From the NCBI GenBank assembly GCA_021810815.1, contig JAJZHR010000054.1:1-9703 (forward strand): 9,703 bases of DNA, written 5' to 3'. Below the pieces are notes generated by a model. That model was given only the letters and a program-made list of their open reading frames with translations. It made no database searches and had not been told where the DNA came from. The translations under genes were made by a program, and so were the position numbers. The DNA comes from Acidobacteriota bacterium. Its GTDB lineage: Bacteria > Acidobacteriota > Terriglobia > Terriglobales > Acidobacteriaceae. Below, piece after piece: positions 1 to 6,839 of this stretch. Within the stretch, counting starts at the first letter, position 1. Every line of letters starts with the position of its first letter.

Positions 1-84
1 TTGCCGTTGCCCTTGCCGTTGTCATTGCCCTTGTCGTTGCCGTTACCTTTGCCGTTGCCCTTGCCGTTGCCCTTGCCGTTGCCC
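1..84. repeat. Hexamer microsatellite (TTGCCG/TTGCCC)
   Basis: Fourteen consecutive 6-base units starting TTG or TTA; most are TTGCCG or TTGCCC, and units 9-14 (49-84) alternate the two perfectly, giving a 12-base period. Degenerate units are TTGTCA, TTGTCG and TTACCT. The array starts at the window edge, so it may extend upstream. It would read as Leu-Pro/Ser-Leu on the plus strand and Gly-Asn/Gly-Lys on the minus strand, but there is no start signal or protein context, so I treat it as noncoding. Confidence 0.9.
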
Positions 85-95
85 GCTCTTCTGGT

Positions 96-130
96 TGTCA
101 TTCCGCAGCGAAGCGGAGGAATCTGCTGTC
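96..130. repeat. Dispersed palindromic intergenic element
   Basis: The segment reads GTCATTCCG, then AGCGAAGCGG, then AGGAATCTGC, with ATTCC (100-104) complementary to GGAAT (118-122) and CCGC complementary to GCGG inside. I recognise this from memory as a motif frequent between genes in Acidobacteria and some Bacteroidetes, often beside CAACGGCAA-type microsatellites exactly as here. Copy number in this genome cannot be judged from one window. Confidence 0.5.
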
Positions 131-152
131 CTCTCGCCCGACGCAACCATCC

Positions 153-200
153 GAGTGCCCCATCCTCGGCGCAGTTTCATCGCGACAGGGTGGGGTGCTC
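153..200. repeat. Long hairpin, 14-bp stem, 20-nt loop
   Basis: GAGTGCCCCATCCT (153-166) pairs along its full length with AGGGTGGGGTGCTC (187-200), using eleven Watson-Crick pairs and three G-U wobbles. Inside the loop GCG and CGC can pair further. It lies 62-109 bases past the stop of the minus-strand Crp/Fnr gene, so it could end that transcript, but there is no T-run on either side, which argues against a classical intrinsic terminator. A repeat-family hairpin is the better reading. Confidence 0.7.
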
Positions 201-261
201 TCCTCTATCCGCCACCACTCCGGAGGCAGGGCTAGAGCAAAATCAAGGTTGCTGTATTTCG

Positions 262-981
262 TCAACGCCTGTTCTCGGAACCTGGGTACTCCACAAACCC
301 GCGCAGCAGCCCTTTCGCTACGGCGTAGCACTCGCACGCTGTCTCTTCGAGGCCCTTCCGATCCGCAATCCGGATCTCGCCGCGCCTGCACATGATCATG
401 CCCTTGCGCTGCAGCACTCCAGCCGCTGAGGTGACCGTGGAGCGGCGCACTCCAATCATCTCCGCCAGGAGCTCCTGCGTCAGCCGCAGCGTGGGATTGC
501 CAATGCGATCCTCTGCCATCAGCAGCCAGCGGGCCAGCCGCTCCTCCACCCCATGCAGGCGATTGCAGGCCACAAGCTGCCCCAGAATCAGGTTCTGGCA
601 CTGGACAAACCGAAGCACCTGGCGACGCAGATTCCCGTCGCGAAGAAATATCTGCTCCAGTTCCTTGAAGTCGGCCCTCAGCGCCGTTCCGCCAATCTGC
701 ATGAAGCAACGCGAGGGCACCAGGGCGGCTCCCAGCAGATGCATGCTCTCCGGTACGCCCTCCCGCCCCACACTTCCGACCTCGGCGCTGTCGCCGTCCT
801 CCATCTGGGTCACAATCGATGCCATCCCGGAGGTCAGGAAATGGACGTGGCGCGGAGCCTCATCCGGCTCGAAAAGGACAGTCGCAATGGGAAGCGAAAC
901 CGGCTCAAGAATAGAAAGCAAGGAAGACCGTGTCTGCGCCGGGAGCATGCCGAGCAGAAGATTCCTTTGCATACCATCCAT
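262..981 (-). CDS. Crp/Fnr-family transcriptional regulator
   Basis: A 239-residue DNA-binding regulator. Residues about 12-110 form the cyclic-nucleotide-binding-like beta roll (PIATVLFEPD, then HVHFLTSGMASIV), about 115-145 the dimerisation helix, and about 147-205 the winged helix-turn-helix (RLARWLLMAEDR, LTQELLAEMIGV, recognition helix near VRRSTVTSAAGVL). The usual phosphate-binding cassette of cAMP receptors is not recognisable (GREGVPESMHLLG instead of G-E-L..R-S/T), and there is no N-terminal cysteine cluster as in FNR, so the ligand is unknown. ATG at 981 is chosen because AAGGGAGC sits just upstream; an in-frame ATG 20 codons earlier (1041) has no such signal and falls inside a palindrome. 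Length fits the family. It is divergent from the ABC-F gene; targets cannot be read from the sequence. Family call is confident, function is not. Confidence 0.9.
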   Translation of the reverse strand: MDGMQRNLLLGMLPAQTRSSLLSILEPVSLPIATVLFEPDEAPRHVHFLTSGMASIVTQMEDGDSAEVGSVGREGVPESMHLLGAALVPSRCFMQIGGTALRADFKELEQIFLRDGNLRRQVLRFVQCQNLILGQLVACNRLHGVEERLARWLLMAEDRIGNPTLRLTQELLAEMIGVRRSTVTSAAGVLQRKGMIMCRRGEIRIADRKGLEETACECYAVAKGLLRGFVEYPGSENRR

Positions 982-987
982 CGCCCG

Positions 988-992
988 CTCCC
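988..992 (-). promoter_or_regulatory. Ribosome binding site deciding the crp-like start
   Basis: GGGAG within AAGGGAGC, six bases before the ATG at 981 on the minus strand. It favours the start at 981 over the in-frame ATG at 1041. Confidence 0.7.
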
Positions 993-1026
993 TTCGCGCC
1001 GTTTCAAGACACGATTCGCTCGCTTG

Positions 1027-1047
1027 GAGGCAATAAATCATTGCCTC
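1027..1047. promoter_or_regulatory. Perfect 8-5-8 palindrome, candidate operator
   Basis: GAGGCAAT (1027-1034), five bases AAATC, then ATTGCCTC (1040-1047). The arms are perfectly complementary. The 21-base length and two-fold symmetry suit a dimeric helix-turn-helix protein, and the site is 46-66 bases upstream of the start of the Crp/Fnr gene, so autoregulation is a reasonable guess. It is not a standard CRP (TGTGA-N6-TCACA) or FNR (TTGAT-N4-ATCAA) site. It could equally fold as a hairpin in the mRNA leader. Confidence 0.45.
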
Positions 1048-1059
1048 GCAATGAGATGC

Positions 1060-1130
1060 GCACTATCGACTTCAGAGAATACAAGATAATACACCGATCC
1101 AACAAATTGAGTCGGTAATTGCTCGAAGCC
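1060..1130. promoter_or_regulatory. AT-rich divergent promoter region
   Basis: The only AT-rich stretch between the two divergent genes. On the minus strand TTGTTG and TATTCT are separated by 18 bases; on the plus strand there is a GATAAT hexamer but no good -35 partner. Matches are weak, so only the region, not exact boxes, is proposed. Confidence 0.3.
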
Positions 1131-1183
1131 TTACGCCTATGAGCGACAACAAATGAGAAAATAGCTCAGGACGTGCCCCCAGA

Positions 1184-3154
<1,971 letters not shown>

Positions 3155-3177
3155 GTTCTTTGAAACAAACAGCTTAG

Positions 3178-3183
3178 AAGGGA
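3178..3183 (+). promoter_or_regulatory. Ribosome binding site of the small membrane protein gene
   Basis: AAGGGA seven bases before the ATG at 3191; this is the main evidence that the short reading frame behind it is a real gene. Confidence 0.65.
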
Positions 3184-3190
3184 CGCAGAA

Positions 3191-3379
3191 ATGAGCTTCT
3201 ATTGGAGCGCCCTGATCGGTGTTTTTCTAGGCTTCGCCTTCGGCGTAGGCTGCGCTCTCGCCGTGATGTATTCCATCTACAACGGCGGCTACCGCAAAGC
3301 GGTGGAAGAATCCCTGCTGGCGGAAAAGCCCGAGCGCTTCATCAAGGCGCGCGAAAGAGCTGCAAAATCAATGCGATAG
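3191..3379 (+). CDS. Small single-span membrane protein, function unknown
   Basis: A 62-residue protein. Residues about 6-28 are one hydrophobic segment rich in glycine with GxxxG-like spacing (GVFLGFAFGVG), which often favours helix packing; residues 35-62 form a charged, probably helical cytoplasmic tail (KAVEESLLAEKPERF, then KARERAAKSMR). There is no cleavable signal peptide pattern. It starts 36 bases after the ABC-F stop behind a good ribosome binding site, so it may be cotranscribed with the ATPase, and it converges tail-to-tail with the DUF421 gene 34 bases away. I do not recognise the family. It could be a small membrane anchor or regulator, but no function is claimed. Confidence 0.7.
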   Translation: MSFYWSALIGVFLGFAFGVGCALAVMYSIYNGGYRKAVEESLLAEKPERFIKARERAAKSMR

Positions 3380-3413
3380 CTGGAACCCCGCATGGAATGG
3401 GACGGAGCATCTC

Positions 3414-3989
3414 TCAGCCGCGCAAGGAGATCTGCTCTTTGATCGCTTTCAACTCCGCAGCCATTTCGTCCATTTTCTTTAGCATCGCGGTCTGCTGCAG
3501 GTCGTCGTCCGACGGTTTGCGCCCTTCGATGTAGAAGGTTCCATTGGGCTCCAGAACGCACTTTGCGACGTCGGTAAAGTCGTCAAACCCCTGCTTGTGA
3601 ACGGCTGACAACAGTTCCTGCTCGCTCAGCAATTCCGCTTTCAGCGCCTTGTGGTCCACCCGTCCCTTGCGGATCAGCACGCGCTCGGTGCCCTCAAAAA
3701 GAGATTCCAGTTTCGGGGACTTGAGCAGCATCCTCACCACCAGCCAGTTGATCGCCAGCAGTGAAAATGCACCGATCAGGCCTCCCGAAACCGAATTGTC
3801 GTCGCCAATCATCGCGTTCTGCACGGTGTTGGAGAGCGACAAAAGCACCACCAGATCCAGCGGGTTCAACTGGGCCAATTCGCGCTTGCCGAAGATGCGC
3901 AAGAAGATCACCAGGCACATGTAGACGATCACCGGCCGCAGCACTTTTTCGAGTATCGGAAGCGGCAAATGGAACATATGCTCGAACAT
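3414..3989 (-). CDS. DUF421 / YetF-like inner-membrane protein
   Basis: A 191-residue protein of the DUF421 (YetF/YcaP) family. Three membrane helices at about 15-32, 43-60 and 69-88 enclose the family hallmark at 34-64 (FGKRELAQLNPLDLVV, then NTVQNAMIGDD). The soluble C-terminal domain begins near 100 and keeps the usual VLIRKGRV, LSEQELLSAVHKQGFDDF and LEPNGTFYIEGRKP segments; the last 25 residues look like a short coiled coil. Length is within family range. The biochemical role of the family is not settled; some Bacillus members are tied to spores, which does not apply here. The ATG lies 3 bases after the galE stop, and the likely ribosome binding site GAGG is within the last galE codons, so translation is probably coupled to galE. 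The stop is TGA. Confidence 0.88.
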   Translation of the reverse strand: MFEHMFHLPLPILEKVLRPVIVYMCLVIFLRIFGKRELAQLNPLDLVVLLSLSNTVQNAMIGDDNSVSGGLIGAFSLLAINWLVVRMLLKSPKLESLFEGTERVLIRKGRVDHKALKAELLSEQELLSAVHKQGFDDFTDVAKCVLEPNGTFYIEGRKPSDDDLQQTAMLKKMDEMAAELKAIKEQISLRG

Positions 3990-3992
3990 GCT

Positions 3993-5000
3993 CTACGGCC
4001 TCGCGCTGTATCTCTGCTGGTGCCAGTCCCACGCGCTGGCGATAATCGCATCCAGTTCAGCGAATTCCGGCTTCCAGCCAAGCTCCGCCTTGATCCTGGC
4101 GGAACTCGCCACCAGCACCGCCGGGTCGCCAGGTCGGCGCGGCTCTTCCATCACCGGGATGGGATGGCCGGTGACGCGGCGCGCCGACTCGATCACTTCC
4201 CGAACCGTGAAACCCTGCCCGTTGCCGATGTTGTAGATCATCCCCTCGCGCTCCGCGAGCGCGTCGAACGCCAGCAGATGCGCCTGCGCGAGGTCCTTCA
4301 CATGGATATAGTCGCGGATGCATGTGCCGTCGTGGGTGGGATAGTCGGTGCCGAAGATCTTGATGCTGTCTCTGCGTCCCAGCGCCACATCGAGAATCAG
4401 GGGAATCAGATGCGACTCCGGCTCATGCGCCTCTCCGCGTCCGGGAATAGCTCCAGCCACGTTGAAATAGCGCAAGCGCGCGCAGCGCAGCCCGTGCAGG
4501 CGCTGCAGCCAGCCCAGCATATATTCCACGAGCAGCTTGGATTCTCCGTAGGGATTGGTGGGCCTGAGCGCTGCCGTCTCCAGGATCTGCCGCGGAGCAC
4601 CGGGAGCAAACTCCGGCTCGCCATAAACAGCTGCGGTCGAACTGAAGACCAGCCGCTTCACATTGGCGGCGACCATCGCTTCCAGCAACCCCAATGTGCT
4701 CGCGGTGTTATTGCGGAAGTAGAGCTCGGGCCGCTGCATGCTTTCACCGGCCTCGATCAAAGCCGCAAAATGCATCACTCCGTCGAAAGGAGCCCCGTCC
4801 TCGGCTGCCTGGCGGAAGAGCGCCTCCAGTCGGGCCCTGTCGGCGATCTCGCCGTCCACAAAAGTCGCCTCTGCGGGAACACTCCATCGATGACCGTGGC
4901 ACAAATTGTCGTATACTGCCACCGAGTGCCCAGCTTCCAGCAACATTTGTGCGACCGTGCCACCGATGTAGCCAGCTCCGCCTGTAACCAGTATCTTCAA
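3993..5000 (-). CDS. galE: UDP-glucose 4-epimerase
   Basis: A 335-residue cytoplasmic enzyme that interconverts UDP-glucose and UDP-galactose through an NAD-bound 4-keto intermediate (Leloir pathway; UDP-galactose for surface polysaccharide). It is an extended short-chain dehydrogenase: NAD-binding TGGAGYIG at 6-13, the catalytic Ser/Thr in SSTAAVYG (120-127), YGESK with Tyr151 and Lys155, NNTAS (97-101) and RYFNVAGA (177-184). GalE-specific stretches are THDGTCIRDYIHVKDLA (222-238) and RRPGDPA (288-294). Length matches family. The start is TTG, supported by GGAGGA six bases upstream and by the protein beginning MKILVTGGAGYIG. First gene of a two-gene unit with DUF421. No other sugar-nucleotide gene is in the window. 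Confidence 0.97.
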   Translation of the reverse strand: MKILVTGGAGYIGGTVAQMLLEAGHSVAVYDNLCHGHRWSVPAEATFVDGEIADRARLEALFRQAAEDGAPFDGVMHFAALIEAGESMQRPELYFRNNTASTLGLLEAMVAANVKRLVFSSTAAVYGEPEFAPGAPRQILETAALRPTNPYGESKLLVEYMLGWLQRLHGLRCARLRYFNVAGAIPGRGEAHEPESHLIPLILDVALGRRDSIKIFGTDYPTHDGTCIRDYIHVKDLAQAHLLAFDALAEREGMIYNIGNGQGFTVREVIESARRVTGHPIPVMEEPRRPGDPAVLVASSARIKAELGWKPEFAELDAIIASAWDWHQQRYSARP

Positions 5001-5006
5001 TCCAGT

Positions 5007-5012
5007 TCCTCC
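5007..5012 (-). promoter_or_regulatory. galE: Ribosome binding site fixing the TTG start of galE
   Basis: GGAGGA on the minus strand, six bases before TTG at 5000. It is close to consensus and compensates for the weak start codon. No ATG or GTG in frame at this position explains the conserved N-terminus. Confidence 0.85.
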
Positions 5013-5067
5013 AGTGTTTCAATTGCCCAGATAGGGCTGCTGCACCCGGACTGCCGCTGAATCGGAA

Positions 5068-5089
5068 GGAGATAGCTGCAGGTATCTCC
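5068..5089. promoter_or_regulatory. 22-base near-perfect palindrome, candidate galE operator
   Basis: Arms GGAGATA (5068-5074) and TATCTCC (5083-5089) flank a CTGCAG core; only one of eleven symmetric pairs fails (G5075 against G5082). Spacing from the galE start is 68-89 bases, where an operator overlapping or near a promoter is expected. The binding protein is unknown. Confidence 0.5.
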
Positions 5090-5252
5090 GGCGGATCAGG
5101 CTGTGCGATCCGGAACAACCAGTCTACCGTGCCCCACCTGCTTATTGTGAGGACACGGCTGTATCCGCCCCGGAGCTGTTCAGGCGGCCGAAGCACCCCC
5201 GTTCTGAGATCCCTCGAAGGAGCGGGACGCATCATACCTTCCACGGTCAGCT

Positions 5253-5282
5253 AGCGTACAGTCTTTCCCCATGATGTACGCT
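5253..5282. repeat. Inverted repeat with 8-base arms
   Basis: AGCGTACA (5253-5260) and TGTACGCT (5275-5282) are perfect complements separated by 14 bases, centre to centre 22 bases, about two helical turns. There is no T-run, so it is not an intrinsic terminator. It could be an operator pair; a chance origin is also plausible. Confidence 0.4.
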
Positions 5283-5395
5283 TAAGCAAACAGCAAGCAA
5301 AGTGCTCCACGGGTTCGGTTCAGAAGCAACGCGAATCTGCGCGGTCGATGAAGCAACCGGCATACCGGGAGTTCTGCGTTAGACACGAAGCATCC

Positions 5396-5401
5396 TAAAA
5401 T
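5396..5401 (+). promoter_or_regulatory. Candidate -10 box of the TonB-family gene
   Basis: TAAAAT, 95 bases before the start codon. No good -35 box is visible 16-18 bases upstream. It is proposed mainly because the same hexamer recurs before the two following genes. Confidence 0.3.
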
Positions 5402-5495
5402 GCCACGAGACAAGGACAATTCTGGGGCATAGCAGGGACCTTTTCCAGCCAGTTGGACAAGGAATTTCGTGGTTACTGCGAGGATCTGAATTTTT

Positions 5496-6581
5496 ATGGC
5501 GAAGTTGGCGAGCGCACCTGAAAGACCGATACCAGAAAGGGACGTACTGAACAAGGCCAATCTGGGCCTTCTCCCTGAACCCGAATTCAGTTGGGGTTCT
5601 TTCGGCACCAGCGCAGTTCTGAACGCGATTTTCGTGGCCGTGATCCTGATCCTCAGCGCAGCTTCTGCCAAGATCATCGAGAAGCAGCATGAGCAAATTG
5701 TGCTGCTTGCCCCTGTGCCCGAGACTCCTCCTCCACCGCAGCCGGTGGTCAAGCTCAAGCCGCCGCCGCCCGTGATCACACGCACGGTGCCGCCGAAGAT
5801 CGAAATCCCGAGGGATGTTCCCTTGCCAAAGCCGGTGCCGGTTGTGGTGAAGCTGAGCCAGCCGCCCATGCCGAACCTTCCTCCGGCGCCGCCGAAGAAA
5901 GTGACTCCGCCGCCCGCCCCGAAGGCAGTCTCGATCAACGCAGCCGCAGCCTCGGTTCCCAACCACGCCACAGCGTCCCGACCCGTTTCGCTCGGAGACC
6001 CGAATGCTCTGAAGGCGGATCCGAATGCCAAGGCACGCCCCACACAGGTGGTGGCACTTGGCTTGGCGGGAATGCCGCCTACCAACTCCGGCGAGGGAAA
6101 AGCGGGTGCCACCCACATCTCCCTTGGCTCGGGATCGCCTACCAGTGGCGCCATGAACGGCAAAAGCGCCGGCTCCGTCACGAAGATTGGGCTCAACAAT
6201 GGCGTACCCGGCGGAACAGGCAACACGAGATCAACGGGAAAGACCGCTGCGGTTTCTCTGGGCGTGAACAACGTCGCGCCGCCGCCGCAGGCAGCGCAGC
6301 CGTCTCATGGCGCCATCTCAAACGTGACGGTCACCTACAAGCCGCCGTCGGTCTACACCGAGGATGCAAAGAGCCTGCGCATCCAGGGCTCGGTCGACAT
6401 CGAGGTGATCTTCCTGGCCAGCGGAAGGGTGCAGGTGATCCGCGTCATCCATGGCCTCGGCCATGGACTGGACGAGTCCGCAGTGCGCTCCGCCGAGGGA
6501 ATTCGTTTCAAGCCCGCCATGCAGGATGGACATCCGGTGGATCAACACACAGTGGTTCATATCATCTTCCAACTCAGCTAG
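5496..6581 (+). CDS. TonB-family energy transducer
   Basis: A 361-residue periplasm-spanning protein. Residues 1-38 are cytoplasmic, 39-58 a single membrane anchor (SAVLNAIFVAVILILSAASA), 73-142 a proline-rich stretch with PPPP and PKPVP runs, 160-260 a Gly/Asn/Ser spacer, and 283-360 the TonB C-terminal domain (PPSVYTEDAKSLRIQGSV, then GHGLDESAVRSAEGIRFKPA). In this family the anchor meets ExbB/ExbD and the C-terminal domain pulls on the TonB box of outer-membrane receptors. None of those partners is in the window, so it may serve distant receptors. The spacer holds five copies of a V-x-L-G-like motif at 22-residue intervals. Start is ATG with GAGGA eleven bases upstream, a slightly long spacing. 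There is no terminator with a T-run; a weak 6-bp hairpin AGATCT/AGGTCT follows the stop. Confidence 0.9.
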   Translation: MAKLASAPERPIPERDVLNKANLGLLPEPEFSWGSFGTSAVLNAIFVAVILILSAASAKIIEKQHEQIVLLAPVPETPPPPQPVVKLKPPPPVITRTVPPKIEIPRDVPLPKPVPVVVKLSQPPMPNLPPAPPKKVTPPPAPKAVSINAAAASVPNHATASRPVSLGDPNALKADPNAKARPTQVVALGLAGMPPTNSGEGKAGATHISLGSGSPTSGAMNGKSAGSVTKIGLNNGVPGGTGNTRSTGKTAAVSLGVNNVAPPPQAAQPSHGAISNVTVTYKPPSVYTEDAKSLRIQGSVDIEVIFLASGRVQVIRVIHGLGHGLDESAVRSAEGIRFKPAMQDGHPVDQHTVVHIIFQLS

Positions 6582-6839
6582 GGAGATCTGAACAGGTCTA
6601 GCAGAAGCGAGCGCGACTTGTGTCCCGCCATTGATTTCTGAACCGACTAAGACCTTGCCCCCTTGGAAAGCACAGAGGCTCAAGCAAACATTCCCTGGCA
6701 ATCGAGCAAATACGCAATGAAGTATGGATGGGCACACGGAATTGCATCTGAAGTATGCAGGTTTGCACTAAAATCTGGGACAACACTTTTCCTCCATGCA
6801 GAAATGGCAATCGGACGACGCACAACAGGAGCAACAGAT
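6582..6839 (+). promoter_or_regulatory. Leader of the LolA/M48-like gene with candidate promoter
   Basis: A 258-base gap. A TAAAAT hexamer at 6769-6774 may be the -10 box; the perfect 9-base direct repeat TGAAGTATG (6718-6726 and 6749-6757, 31 bases apart) lies just upstream, the second copy near the -35 position, as for an activator site. The frame upstream of 6840 stays open back to a TTG at 6663, but it has no ribosome binding site and would bury the signal peptide. Confidence 0.35.
6827..6831 (+). promoter_or_regulatory. Ribosome binding site deciding the start at 6840
   Basis: AGGAG, eight bases before the ATG at 6840. This ATG gives a classical signal peptide, unlike the upstream in-frame starts at 6663 and 6804. 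Confidence 0.75.

Larger units (their letters stand above)
5001..5495. other. Divergent intergenic region galE / TonB family gene
   Basis: No convincing gene in 495 bases. It contains the galE ribosome binding site, a 22-base near-palindrome (5068-5089), a 6-base inverted repeat CGGATC/GATCCG (5092-5112), an 8-base inverted repeat (5253-5282), a TAAAAT hexamer (5396-5401) and a GAGGA ribosome binding site (5480-5484). The very short frame ATG-ATG-TAC-GCT-TAA near 5271 has no support as a gene. Confidence 0.7.

Noticed and set aside
153..200. Intrinsic terminator of the Crp/Fnr gene
   Set aside because: The stem is strong but no T-run follows on the minus strand, and it lies 62 bases or more past the stop.
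1..429. Leu-Pro repeat protein on the plus strand
   Set aside because: The start is the window edge, the repeat is a microsatellite, and the rest overlaps the Crp/Fnr gene on the other strand without any domain.
3969..5060. 363-codon open frame on the plus strand opposite galE
   Set aside because: Antisense shadow of galE and the DUF421 start; no domain signal, and it overlaps two well-supported genes.
5282..6271. 329-codon open frame on the minus strand opposite the TonB-family gene
   Set aside because: Its glycine-rich translation is the complement of the proline-rich TonB spacer. The stop-free antisense frame is a composition effect.
6663..6839. N-terminal extension of the LolA/M48-like protein from a TTG
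   Set aside because: No ribosome binding site, and it would place 59 residues before a typical signal peptide. AGGAG before 6840 decides.
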